A DNA stretch of 64,000 bases from Candidatus Avedoeria danica. GTDB lineage: Bacteria; Chloroflexota; Anaerolineae; Epilineales; Epilineaceae. Shown piece after piece: positions 1 through 8,190 of this stretch (position 1 is the first letter of the stretch; every line of letters begins with the position of its first letter). Made by a program: the position numbers and the translations under genes. The notes under the pieces are model-generated. The model was not told where the DNA came from, made no database searches, and worked only from the letters and a program-made list of their open reading frames with translations. The stretch lies in NCBI GenBank assembly GCA_016703025.1, contig JADJCV010000004.1, forward strand, positions 806,001 to 870,000, written 5' to 3'.

Positions 1-2
1 GC

Positions 3-1694
3 GCCCGCAAGGGTCTGGCGGACACGGCACTGCGCACGGCGGACGCCGGCTACCTGACGCGGCGACTCGTCGATGTCGCGCAGGACGCCGTGATCAATGA
101 CTTCGACTGCGGCACGTCGAAGGGGCTGATGCTCTCGGCCCGCCTCGACCCGGTGCTGGCCGACACGTTGCGCGACCGGCTGGCCGGCCGCGCCGTGCAG
201 GGTCCGGTGGTCGATCCGACGACGGGCGAGGTGATCGTCGAGGACAAGACCGTGCTCGCCACGGCCGAGCTCGATCGGTTGGAGGCGTCCGCCGTCACCG
301 AGGTGTTCGTGCGCTCAACGCTGCACTGCGAGCTGCAGCACGGCATCTGCCAGCTGTGCTACGGCATGGACTTGGCCCGCGGCGGCCTCATCCAGGTCGG
401 CGAGGCGGTCGGGATCATCGCGGCGCAGTCGATCGGCGAGCCGGGAACGCAGCTCACGCTGCGCACGTTCCACACCGGCGGTGTGGCGGCGGGCGGCGGC
501 GACATCACGCAGGGCCTGCCGCGCGTGCAGGAGCTGTTCGAGGCGCGCAACCCGAAGGGTGAGGCGATTCTGGCGGATATCGCCGGTCAGGTGCAGCTCC
601 AACGCGACGGTGAGATCACGACGCTTACTTTGACCGACGTCCAGATCGTCAGCGACGAGTACATGCTCGCCGACGGTTTCAAGGCCAGCGTTGCCTCGGG
701 CGATCCGGTCGAGGCGAACAAGCCCGTGGCGCTCGGCCCGGGCGGCGAGGGACAGATCGTCGCGGAACATGCCGGGGTGGCGGACGTCGCCAAGGACCGC
801 GTGATCGTCCGATGGGAGCAGAAGCGCAACGAGGAGTACATCGTCCCGGTCGGTTCGCGGCTCCTCGTCCAGGCCGGAGACCGGGTCGAGGCCGGCATGC
901 AGATGACGGAGGGACCGAAGAACCCGTATCGACTGCTTGCCATCCTCGGCGTCGAGGCGACGCAGACGTATCTGCTCGACGAGATCCAGAAGGTCTACCG
1001 CGCGCAGGGCGTTGTGATCAACGACAAGCACATCGAGATCATCGTCCGCCAGATGCTCCGCAAGGTGCGTATCCTCCGGCCCGGGGACACGAAGCTCCTG
1101 CCGGGCGACCTCATCGGGTTGCAGACGATCGAGGACCTGAACGCCGCCATCGGGGCGCGCGGCGGGCGGCCGGCCACGTATCAGCCGATGCTGCTCGGGA
1201 TCACGAAGGCGTCGCTCGAAACGGACAGCCTGCTGTCGGCAGCGAGCTTCCAGCACACGATCAACATCCTGGCCAAGGCGGCGATCGAGGGCAAGACGGA
1301 TCGGTTGATCGGCCTCAAGGAAAACGTCATCATCGGCAAGTTGATCCCGGCCGGCAGCGGGTTCCGCCGCCCGGACATCGACACCGAGATCGTCGAGCCG
1401 ACGCGCGACAATCTGGCCGATCTCGACCTGGCCGACGACGTGCTGGCGGAGTTGTTCGAGGACGACGTCGACTTCGACCGCCTTGCGCTGTCCGACGGCG
1501 ATCTGGATCCGGTCTCGGCCTCGCGGGCGGCGGTGTCGGAGTACGACAGCGGCGACGCCGGCATCGACCTCGGCGATGACGACGACGACGAGGAGGCTGA
1601 GAACCTCGTCGACGACGAGGAGGACGAGGAGTTGCTCGAGTACGATGACGAGGAGGAGATCGGCAACGACGCCGAGTTCGACGAAGAGGACTGA
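3..1694 (+). CDS. rpoC: RNA polymerase beta' subunit, C-terminal part (5' truncated by the window edge)
   Basis: This is the C-terminal part of the DNA-directed RNA polymerase beta' subunit; the frame is open from base 3 and the true start lies upstream. The visible 563 residues begin ARKGLADTALRTADAGYL. The second zinc site is complete, with Cys at about visible residues 36, 109, 116 and 119, the last three in a C-x6-C-x2-C arrangement. The trigger-loop region follows (GIIAAQSIGEPGTQL, FHTGG), then the conserved C-terminal segment with the omega-contact region (GITKASLETDSLLSAASFQ). The end is unusual: after the conserved region ends near base 1400 there is a long tail that becomes almost purely Asp/Glu from about base 1570 to the stop. 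The next gene follows after 35 bp, also with an acidic N-terminus. Identity is certain; the role of the tail is unknown. Confidence 0.98.
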   Translation, partial: ARKGLADTALRTADAGYLTRRLVDVAQDAVINDFDCGTSKGLMLSARLDPVLADTLRDRLAGRAVQGPVVDPTTGEVIVEDKTVLATAELDRLEASAVTEVFVRSTLHCELQHGICQLCYGMDLARGGLIQVGEAVGIIAAQSIGEPGTQLTLRTFHTGGVAAGGGDITQGLPRVQELFEARNPKGEAILADIAGQVQLQRDGEITTLTLTDVQIVSDEYMLADGFKASVASGDPVEANKPVALGPGGEGQIVAEHAGVADVAKDRVIVRWEQKRNEEYIVPVGSRLLVQAGDRVEAGMQMTEGPKNPYRLLAILGVEATQTYLLDEIQKVYRAQGVVINDKHIEIIVRQMLRKVRILRPGDTKLLPGDLIGLQTIEDLNAAIGARGGRPATYQPMLLGITKASLETDSLLSAASFQHTINILAKAAIEGKTDRLIGLKENVIIGKLIPAGSGFRRPDIDTEIVEPTRDNLADLDLADDVLAELFEDDVDFDRLALSDGDLDPVSASRAAVSEYDSGDAGIDLGDDDDDEEAENLVDDEEDEELLEYDDEEEIGNDAEFDEED

Positions 1695-1729
1695 TCCCAC
1701 TCAACCGACTGCTCGAGAAGTAGAGGACC

Positions 1730-3334
1730 ATGCACGACGACGCTGACGACACGCAAGACGTCGAGGCCGAGACGATTCTCCCAGACTCGCCGGCCGAGGA
1801 GCTGACCGACACCGAAACGGCCATGGACGACGGTACGCCGTCGGACACGCCGGACGGTGAACCAGCGGACCCTGGGGCGCAGGTCGACGAGGTCGGCGGC
1901 GGCGGCGCGGACGACGCGCCCACGCCCGCTCCGACGCCATCCGACGTGCGCGCGCCTGCCGAGTCGGGTTCGTCGATGGACGACCTCGCGGCGCGGGCAG
2001 AGGCGGAGGGAACGTCGATGATGGCGTTGCTCCTCGCAGAAGGCGACTTCCTGCCGAGCCGCTATCAGCGCGGCGACGTCGTCGAGGGCGCGGTCGTCAG
2101 CAAGTCGCGCGATCAGCTGACGGTGAACCTCGGCGCAAAGCAGGAGGCCGTCGTCCCGGCCAGCGACATCGCGCGCGTGCCGAAGGCCGTGTGGGACGCC
2201 GTTCAGCCCGGGGACACGATTCAACTCGTCGTCATGCGGCCGGACGGCCGGGACGGTGAGATCGTCCTCTCGCTGTCGCAGGCGCTGACCGGCGAGGACT
2301 GGACGCGGGCGGAGGAGTTGCTCGAGAACGGGCAGGTGGCCGAGCTCGAGATCGTCGGGTTCAACCGCGGCGGCCTGCTCGTGGGCTTCGGGGGTCTGCA
2401 GGGCTTCATCCCGCGCAGCCAAATGGCCCGTCCGATGCCGGAAGGCGGCCCCGAGCGCATGGCCGAATTCGTCGGCGAGCGGATCGTCGTCAAGGTCGTC
2501 GAGGTCAGTCGAGCGAAGCGCCGGCTGATCATGAGCGAACGGCAGGCCGCGCGCGAGTGGCGCACGGAGCGCAAGCGTCAGCTGCTCGGCGATCTGAACG
2601 AGGGCGACGTGCGGCGGGGCCGCGTCACGTCGATCGCCGAGTTCGGGGCGTTCATCGACCTCGGCGGAGCGGACGGTCTGGTCCACGTCTCGGAGATGAG
2701 CTTCGACCGGAACCGTCGTCCCAGCGATATCGTGAAGATCGGCGACGAGGTCGATGTCCAGGTGCTTTCGATCGACCGCGAGCGCAAACGGATCAGCCTG
2801 AGCATGAAGCGCCTGCTGAAAGACCCGTGGGCGATCGCGGCGGAGGAGCACTACGTCGGCGAGCTGGTGGATGGCGTGGTCGTGAACATGGCCGACTTCG
2901 GGGCGTTCGTGCGGCTGCAGGATCACCTCGAAGGCCTGATTCACGTCTCCGAGCTGTCCGACGTGCCGTTGCGCCATCCATCGGAGGCCGTACGCGCCGG
3001 GCAGACCGTCACGGTGGAGATCATCGCGCTCGATCCGGAACGCCAACGGCTGGGCCTGAGCCTGAAGCGTGTGCCGGAGCACCTGCGACACGTCGAACCA
3101 ACGGTCCGGGAAGAAGAGCCGACGGCGGGCGATCCACTGGCTGTGGCGTCGGAACAGGCGTCGGAACAGGCGTCGGTCGGAACAGACGTCGGCAACAGGC
3201 GTCGGACGAGGCGTCGGCATCGGAGACGGACGAGACATCGGCAACGGCGTCGGACGAGGCCGCGGAGGTCGCGGGCAGTGTCGAAGGCGATGCGCCCGAC
3301 GAATCGGGCGCCGAGGTCGACGACGAGTAGATGA
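1730..3334 (+). CDS. rpsA: S1-domain RNA-binding protein (ribosomal protein S1-like), C-terminal tail frameshifted
   Basis: A 534-residue protein with four S1 RNA-binding domains at roughly residues 115-185, 200-270, 288-362 and 377-448. The last two are canonical (FGAFIDLGGADGLVHVSEM; FGAFVRLQDHLEGLIHVSEL). This layout fits the shorter bacterial S1 proteins that help mRNA bind the 30S subunit. The first 110 residues are acidic and low in complexity. The ATG at 1730 has a GAGG upstream. After residue 448 the frame runs through a 12-bp tandem repeat (ASEQ) and then becomes an Arg-rich tail that looks wrong. From about base 3190 a different frame encodes an acidic tail ending DESGAEVDDE with a TAG at 3328-3330. 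An indel of net +5 within the repeat explains both. The S1 call is firm; the tail as read is doubtful. Confidence 0.9.
   Translation: MHDDADDTQDVEAETILPDSPAEELTDTETAMDDGTPSDTPDGEPADPGAQVDEVGGGGADDAPTPAPTPSDVRAPAESGSSMDDLAARAEAEGTSMMALLLAEGDFLPSRYQRGDVVEGAVVSKSRDQLTVNLGAKQEAVVPASDIARVPKAVWDAVQPGDTIQLVVMRPDGRDGEIVLSLSQALTGEDWTRAEELLENGQVAELEIVGFNRGGLLVGFGGLQGFIPRSQMARPMPEGGPERMAEFVGERIVVKVVEVSRAKRRLIMSERQAAREWRTERKRQLLGDLNEGDVRRGRVTSIAEFGAFIDLGGADGLVHVSEMSFDRNRRPSDIVKIGDEVDVQVLSIDRERKRISLSMKRLLKDPWAIAAEEHYVGELVDGVVVNMADFGAFVRLQDHLEGLIHVSELSDVPLRHPSEAVRAGQTVTVEIIALDPERQRLGLSLKRVPEHLRHVEPTVREEEPTAGDPLAVASEQASEQASVGTDVGNRRRTRRRHRRRTRHRQRRRTRPRRSRAVSKAMRPTNRAPRSTTSR
3146..3210 (+). repeat. 12-bp tandem repeat in the S1 gene tail
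   Basis: Units of GCGTCGGAACAG (Ala-Ser-Glu-Gln) start at 3146 and 3158. They are followed by degenerate units, one with an extra TCGG near 3176 and one with an extra C near 3193. Together these move the reading frame of the gene, so this is the likely site of the frameshift described for the S1 protein. Confidence 0.75.
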
Positions 3335-3385
3335 CCAACGGCGGGCGCATTGCGCTTCGTCGTATCACGATCAGGAGACGGCCCA

Positions 3386-4054
3386 ATGGCCTTGCGGGAT
3401 CAGCCGATGCGCTGTGGCGCATGTGGTTACCGGTTTGTCTTCACTGTCCGCGAACAGCGGCAGCGCGCCGAGCTTGGCCTGTGGGAGAGCGGAACGTTGC
3501 TCTTCTGCCCGCGCTGCAAGAGCGCCGACGTCCAGCCGGTCGAGACCGGGCTGGTGGACACCGATGAACCGCGCCAGGAACGCGAGCCGGCGTCGGAGAA
3601 CGCCGATCGACCGCTCGCAACCGAACGCGGATCCGTGCCGGGTGGGCAGGGCGTCCGCCGCAGCGGGGCAGGTGACGACCGGCGCGGCGGGCGGGCTGGC
3701 GGTCGGGACGGCGGTCGGGACGGCGGTCCACCTCGCGCCGGACATGGTCGCCCCGGCGGTCGCCCCGGCGGTCGCCCCGGCGGGCGTCCCGGCGGAGGCA
3801 CGGGCGGCCGAGCGGACCGGCACCCACCGCGGCAGACCGAGCTGCGCGTGCGGTACGTCGGTATCGTGAAGTGGTTCGATCCGGCCAGAGGCTACGGATT
3901 CATCGCCGACGACGAAGGCGGAGAGCTGTTTCTTCACGCCAGCGGCATCCTCCTCGCTGACCCCACCACCATGCGGGAGGGTACGCCGGTGGAGTACGAA
4001 ATCGAGCACACGGGCCGCGGCCCGCAAGCCGTGGATGTGGTGCCCCTTGCTTGA
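3386..4054 (+). CDS. Zinc-ribbon / Gly-Arg-rich / cold-shock-domain protein
   Basis: A 222-residue three-part protein. The N-terminus carries a zinc ribbon made of two CxxC knuckles (MRCGACGYRF and FCPRCKSAD). The middle is a low-complexity Gly/Arg/Pro linker with RGG-type motifs, coded by short tandem repeats near 3690-3800. The C-terminus is a cold-shock OB domain: GIVKWFDPARGYGFIADD contains the RNP1-like RGYGFI, and ELFLHAS is the RNP2-like strand. The domains point to single-stranded nucleic acid binding, with the RGG linker probably adding RNA contacts. The ATG at 3386 is preceded by AGGAG at 3373-3377; a start at 3350 would lack this. The gene overlaps the next by 20 bp if that one starts at 4035. 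The domain calls are secure, the biological target unknown. Confidence 0.88.
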   Translation: MALRDQPMRCGACGYRFVFTVREQRQRAELGLWESGTLLFCPRCKSADVQPVETGLVDTDEPRQEREPASENADRPLATERGSVPGGQGVRRSGAGDDRRGGRAGGRDGGRDGGPPRAGHGRPGGRPGGRPGGRPGGGTGGRADRHPPRQTELRVRYVGIVKWFDPARGYGFIADDEGGELFLHASGILLADPTTMREGTPVEYEIEHTGRGPQAVDVVPLA

Positions 4055-4547
4055 CGAAGAGCTGCCGTTCGGCGTGGGCGACCGTGTGTTCCACCCGGCG
4101 CATGGCGCTGGCATCGTCATTGCGATCGAGCGGCCGGCGCTGCATGAGGACTTCAATCGCTACTACGCGATCCAACTCGTCGCGCCACCGATGCGCGTGC
4201 TCGTTCCGGTGCGCACGGCTTCCACGATCGGCTTGCGCGCCGTGGCGATCCCGACGGCCGCCACGAGCGCGCTCGAAGCACTCCAATCCGCGGCCGACGC
4301 GCTGCCGGACGACTTCAAGACGCGCCAGGCGGCCATCGCCGACCGGCTCCGCACCGGCAACCTCGACGTGCTGGCCATGCTCGTGCGTGACTTGGCGGCG
4401 CGCGGCCGGGACCGCGTCTTCTCGCCCACCGAAGCTCGCCTGTTCGAACAGGCGCGCGTCATGCTTTGCGGCGAACTCTCGCTCGCGCTCGATGCCGCGG
4501 TCGATGTCGTCGGGCGAATGATCGACGAGCATCTGCAAGGGGCGTAG
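4035..4547 (+). CDS. CarD/CdnL-family RNA polymerase-binding regulator
   Basis: A 170-residue protein that opens with the CarD/TRCF RNA-polymerase-interacting fold (GVGDRVFHPAHGAGIVIAIE, then YYAIQLVAPPMRVLVPV). This is followed by a helical C-terminal domain, as in CdnL/CarD factors that bind the beta subunit and stabilise the open promoter complex, often at rRNA promoters. The length is normal for the family. The start is uncertain: ATG 4035 gives an MWCPL leader that overlaps the previous gene by 20 bp, while TTG 4047 would give a more typical N-terminus with an 8-bp overlap. Either way the gene is coupled to the cold-shock gene and sits downstream of rpoC, suiting a transcription role. 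Its stop is TAG, followed by a convergent gene 29 bp on. Confidence 0.88.
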   Translation: MWCPLLDEELPFGVGDRVFHPAHGAGIVIAIERPALHEDFNRYYAIQLVAPPMRVLVPVRTASTIGLRAVAIPTAATSALEALQSAADALPDDFKTRQAAIADRLRTGNLDVLAMLVRDLAARGRDRVFSPTEARLFEQARVMLCGELSLALDAAVDVVGRMIDEHLQGA

Positions 4548-4576
4548 CGTGCTGCCGGCGCCGCATTCGTGGGGGC

Positions 4577-4987
4577 TCATGCTCCCGCCAGCCGGCGCAC
4601 CCCTTCGGGCAGCTTGGCCACTTGCCCGCGGAACAAGCAGATGTGGCGGGTTCGGCCATTTGCCAGCTGGCGCGGATGGGCCGTGTCGGTGACGACCTCG
4701 TAGACGAACGTCGCCTCGCGGCTGCGCATGTCGACGAGACCCGTCCGCACCAGCAGGGCATCATCGAACCTGGCCGGGGCCACGTAGCGGACGAATGCCT
4801 CGACGACGGCCAGGTGATAGCCCTCTCGCTCCAGCTCGGCGTACAGGATGCCGTGCGCGCGCAGCCACTCCACGCGCGCAGCCTCGAACCACGGCAGGTA
4901 GCTTCCGTGATGGGCGAGACCGGCCGCGTCGGTCTCGGCGTAGCGGACGCGAAGCGGGTAGGCGTGCACGTCAGGGGAGTGGGGCAT
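4577..4987 (-). CDS. Acyl-CoA thioesterase, 4HBT (hotdog) family
   Basis: About 136 residues with the YbgC/FadM-type 4-hydroxybenzoyl-CoA thioesterase signature: RVRYAETDAAGLAHHGSYLPWFEAARVEWL near the N-terminus includes the catalytic-loop Asp and the buried helix of the hotdog fold. Such enzymes hydrolyse acyl-CoA thioesters; the substrate cannot be told from sequence. A GGAGG lies upstream of two adjacent ATG codons (4990 and 4987). The second has the better spacing and was chosen. The start lies inside the end of the EamA transporter gene (17-bp overlap), so the two are probably co-translated. A longer frame reaching 5314 runs antiphase through the transporter and is not supported. Confidence 0.9.
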   Translation of the reverse strand: MPHSPDVHAYPLRVRYAETDAAGLAHHGSYLPWFEAARVEWLRAHGILYAELEREGYHLAVVEAFVRYVAPARFDDALLVRTGLVDMRSREATFVYEVVTDTAHPRQLANGRTRHICLFRGQVAKLPEGVRRLAGA

Positions 4988-5963
4988 CATCTTCCTCCGA
5001 ATCGGGAGTGTCGGCCCTGGCTTCTTCGTTCGCCGGTGCGGTGGCGCGGCGCACGGCCGGGCGCTCCGCCAGCGTCGCCCAGCCGAGCGCGAGCAGGACG
5101 AGGGCGCCGCCGATCCAAGCGGTGCTGACGGGCACTTGTCCGAAGATCCAGAACGCGAGGACCGCGCTGCCGACAGGCTCGAAGAGCGTCGCCGCCGCAA
5201 CATACGTGGCCGACAGTCGGGCGAGCGCCCAGTTGAGCGTGCTGTGGCCGACGAGCTGCGGGAAGAGGGCAAACGCGCCGACCAGCAGCCACGAGCGCAT
5301 CGGCCATCCGCCAAGCGGGGTGCCGGTGGTCAATGCCGCCGCCAGGAGGATCACGGCGGTTGCGGCGTACACGGCGGCCAGGTAGGATCGCAGCGCCAGT
5401 CGCTGCCGCAGCCGTCGGGCCACCATGAAGTAGCAGGCCACGGCCAGCGCCCCTCCAAGCGCGAGCGCGTCGGCGATCAAGTGGCTGCGTCCGAACGACA
5501 TTGCGTCGCCGAGCATGATCGTGATCGCGCCGCCGAACCCGACGAGCACCGCGGCCCGCAGCTGCCAACCCACGTGTTCGCCGATCCAGCGGGGCGCGAG
5601 GACGGCCACCCACAGCGGGCTCGTTGTGACCAACGCCACCGAGCTCACGATCTTGGTGCCCGTGACGGACGGCACCCAGAGGCCGAAGTGCAACGCCAGG
5701 AAGAGCGCCGCCAGCGCCACCATGGCCCAACCACGACGGTCGATCGCCGTAAGCTCGCGGCGGGCGCGCGGCGAAGCCACGGCGAACGAGCCTGACACGA
5801 GCGCTGCGAGCACCATCCGCCACGTGGCCATCGCCAGCGCCGGCACTTCGGAGCGTGCGGCCTGGATGAGGATGGCCGACGTGCTGATCGCGAGGACGGC
5901 GGCCACAAGCGAGGCGACGGGCAGCCACACGCCTCGTGCGGTGCGATCGGCAGGCTCCGCCAC
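4971..5963 (-). CDS. EamA/DMT-family transporter
   Basis: A 330-residue integral membrane protein with ten predicted hydrophobic segments arranged as two EamA repeats, as in the drug/metabolite transporter superfamily. Recognisable family features are the N-terminal segment ending SAILIQAARSEVPALAMATWR, and in the second half SYLAAVYAATAVILL with VGHSTLNWALARLSATYVAA. It probably moves a small metabolite across the cytoplasmic membrane; the substrate cannot be inferred. The start is GTG at 5963, four bases after the TGA of the amidohydrolase gene, and its end overlaps the thioesterase start. The C-terminal tail is short and acidic. Confidence 0.93.
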   Translation of the reverse strand: MAEPADRTARGVWLPVASLVAAVLAISTSAILIQAARSEVPALAMATWRMVLAALVSGSFAVASPRARRELTAIDRRGWAMVALAALFLALHFGLWVPSVTGTKIVSSVALVTTSPLWVAVLAPRWIGEHVGWQLRAAVLVGFGGAITIMLGDAMSFGRSHLIADALALGGALAVACYFMVARRLRQRLALRSYLAAVYAATAVILLAAALTTGTPLGGWPMRSWLLVGAFALFPQLVGHSTLNWALARLSATYVAAATLFEPVGSAVLAFWIFGQVPVSTAWIGGALVLLALGWATLAERPAVRRATAPANEEARADTPDSEEDDAPLP

Positions 5964-5966
5964 GCT

Positions 5967-7592
5967 TCAGCTGTCGTGGCGCGGGCCGGCGATGTCGGCG
6001 CCGGCCGCCTGCCAGACCCAGATGCCCTCGATCATCGTGCCGAGCACCTTGATCGTCAGCAGCTCGGGCGCGGCGACGGACAGCGGGTCGCGGTCGACGA
6101 CGATCAGGTCGGCCTGTCGACCGACGCTGAGCGTGCCGACATCGCTCTCCAGTCCGGCGGCGTATGCTGCCCCGGCGGTGTAGGCGTGCAGGGCGTCCCG
6201 CACCGTCACCCGCTGCTCGGGATGCCAACCGCCGCGTGGTTCGCCCGCGGCCGTCTGGCGGGTCACGGCCGCATGAACCCCGGCGAAGACGTCGAGCGAT
6301 TCGATCGGCGCGTCCGAGCCGAAGGCCAACGCCGCGCCCGACGACAACATGGATCGCCAGGCATAACTCGTCCGATTGCGGAGGCCCCAGTATCGTTCGG
6401 CGATCACGTGGTCGGCCGTGCAATGGATCGGCTGCATGGATGCGGTGACGTTCTGCTGAACGAAGCGCTGGATGTCCTCCGGCGCGACGATCTGACAGTG
6501 CTCGATCCGCTGCCTCATGGCCGAGGCGCCCGGCACGGTGGCCGCCACATCGGCGAAGCCGTCCAGCGCCGTGCGGTTCGCCCCGTCGCCGATCGCATGC
6601 ACGGCCGTGGCCAGTCCGGCCGCCGCGGCGCGTCCGGCGAGATCGACAAATGCCGGGCCGTCCATCGTCGGCAGCCCGACGTTGTCCGGTTGACCGTCAT
6701 ACGGCGCCAGCATGGCAGCCGTCTGCGCGCCGAGCGTGCCGTCGAGGAAGAGTTTGAGGCCGCCGACGCGCAGCCAGCCGTCGCCGAGGCCCGAACGTAG
6801 GCCGAGTCCGATGGCCTCATCGAGCTCCGTTTCCGGCAGGTACCACACGAAGCGCAGGCCGAGCTCGCCGGCATCGCGGAGCGTCGCCAGGTCCCGGAAA
6901 AGGGACTGGCGCTGGAAGCCCATGTCGTGCAGGCTCGTCAGGCCGCGGCACCACGCGTCTCGCCATGCGTCGATCATCGCGGCCTGGCGGGCGTACGTGT
7001 CCGGCGGCGGGACGGCAGCGTTGGCCAGCCGCAGCGCCGTCTCCATCAGCAGGCCCGTCGGCTGGCCGTCCGCCCGCTGGATTGCGCCGCCCTCGGGGTC
7101 AGGGGTTGTGGCGTCGATCCCGCACGCCGCAAGCGCCGCGCTGTTCAGCCACGCCACGTGGCCGTCCTTGCGGGTCAGCACCACCGGATGAAGCGGCGTG
7201 ACGGCGTCGAGATCGGCTGCGGTCGGCCATCGCCCCCAAGCGCTGTGATCCCAGCCGCGGCCGATGATCCACTGCCCAACGGGCCGGTCGGACGCATGCT
7301 GGCGCACGCGGCGCAGCACGTCGGGCAGGCCGTCCTCACCCGCCAGCTGGAGGTTGCGTCGGGCGATGGCATACGTGCACCAGTGCACGTGCGCGTCGAT
7401 CAAGCCAGGCAGCACCACCCGCCCCCGCAGGTCGACCGTCGGCGTGTCGCTGCCGACGACGCGCCAGACGTCCTGGTCGCTGCCGATCGCCGCAATGCGC
7501 CCCTCGCGCACGGCCAGCGCCGTGGCCGGCTCGGTGCCGTCGAAGCGGTGGATTCGGGCGCGACGCAGGACGAACGTCGCCGGCGTTCGCAT
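5967..7592 (-). CDS. YtcJ-like metal-dependent amidohydrolase
   Basis: A 541-residue protein of the amidohydrolase-3 (YtcJ/Nfd-like) family, a metal-dependent TIM-barrel hydrolase flanked by a small beta sandwich. The family landmarks are in order: VVLPGLIDAHVHW (metal-binding HxH near residue 65), GGLKLFLDGTLGAQTAAML, AVHAIGDGANRTALD, RIEHCQIVAPEDI, FGSDAPIESLDVFAGVHAAV and GRQADLIVVDRDPL. The substrate is unknown, as usual for this family. The chosen ATG at 7592-7590 overlaps the upstream TGA by one base (TGATG), so translational coupling is likely. The 100 residues that could be added upstream are frame read-through of the neighbouring gene. Confidence 0.93.
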   Translation of the reverse strand: MRTPATFVLRRARIHRFDGTEPATALAVREGRIAAIGSDQDVWRVVGSDTPTVDLRGRVVLPGLIDAHVHWCTYAIARRNLQLAGEDGLPDVLRRVRQHASDRPVGQWIIGRGWDHSAWGRWPTAADLDAVTPLHPVVLTRKDGHVAWLNSAALAACGIDATTPDPEGGAIQRADGQPTGLLMETALRLANAAVPPPDTYARQAAMIDAWRDAWCRGLTSLHDMGFQRQSLFRDLATLRDAGELGLRFVWYLPETELDEAIGLGLRSGLGDGWLRVGGLKLFLDGTLGAQTAAMLAPYDGQPDNVGLPTMDGPAFVDLAGRAAAAGLATAVHAIGDGANRTALDGFADVAATVPGASAMRQRIEHCQIVAPEDIQRFVQQNVTASMQPIHCTADHVIAERYWGLRNRTSYAWRSMLSSGAALAFGSDAPIESLDVFAGVHAAVTRQTAAGEPRGGWHPEQRVTVRDALHAYTAGAAYAAGLESDVGTLSVGRQADLIVVDRDPLSVAAPELLTIKVLGTMIEGIWVWQAAGADIAGPRHDS

Positions 7593-8053
7593 CAGGGGAG
7601 CGCCGTCTCGTCGGGATCGTCGTCCTCGAGCGCCTCGGAGAGGTCGGCATCGTCGTCGCCGAGCGCCTCGCGCAGCGCCGCTAGCTCGGCCTCGCGCACG
7701 GCGACGGTGCCGCCGCCGGCCGCGGGCGCTGCCGGCGGCGCCGCCTCGGACTGCCATGTGTCGATCCGCTGCCGCACGTCCTCGAGGACGCGCAGCACGT
7801 CGCTGCCGACCCAGACGTGGCCGTCCCGATCGCGCCACGAGCCCTCGCCTTCGCCGGCCTTCGCCAGGAACGCCGTCGTCCGATCGTGCCACATCGCCAC
7901 GGTGGCCAACACGTCATCGCCCTTCGTCTCGTCCAGGAGCCGCTGGAGGAGCCGGCGCTCGGCTGCCCATCCGTCGACCAGGCGCTGGGCAACGTCGCCG
8001 CCCGCCGCGCCGAACGGGCCGTTCGGGCCGGCGGTGAGTCCGGTGAGCGTCAT
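7592..8053 (-). CDS. Uncharacterised small acidic protein
   Basis: I do not recognise this 153-residue protein. It is rich in Ala, Leu, Arg and acidic residues, looks mostly helical (VAQRLVDGWAAERRLLQRLLDE; WRDRDGHVWVGSDVLRVLEDV), has no signal peptide or membrane segment, and ends in a strongly acidic tail (GDDDADLSEALEDDDPDE). The start is placed at the ATG of MTLTGLTAG. A GTG at 8086 would add eleven residues (RQKNILSQRI) and cannot be excluded. Its stop overlaps the start of the amidohydrolase gene by one base, so it is probably co-translated with it. It follows argS after 137 bp. Confidence 0.7.
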   Translation of the reverse strand: MTLTGLTAGPNGPFGAAGGDVAQRLVDGWAAERRLLQRLLDETKGDDVLATVAMWHDRTTAFLAKAGEGEGSWRDRDGHVWVGSDVLRVLEDVRQRIDTWQSEAAPPAAPAAGGGTVAVREAELAALREALGDDDADLSEALEDDDPDETALP

Positions 8054-8190
8054 GATTCGTTGGCTCAGGATGTTCTTCTGCCTCACGCGCTCGGCTCCCT
8101 GTCGATGGTGGGCACCGTCCGGCGCACCGGGCGGCGCACCGGGCCGCGCACCCGAACGAATCCGTCGAACGGTTGCCCGGAATCGATGGC

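Noticed and set aside
7593..7892. 100-residue N-terminal extension of the amidohydrolase
   Set aside because: The extension is an Arg/Gly-rich shadow of the small acidic protein; the TGATG start gives the normal family N-terminus.
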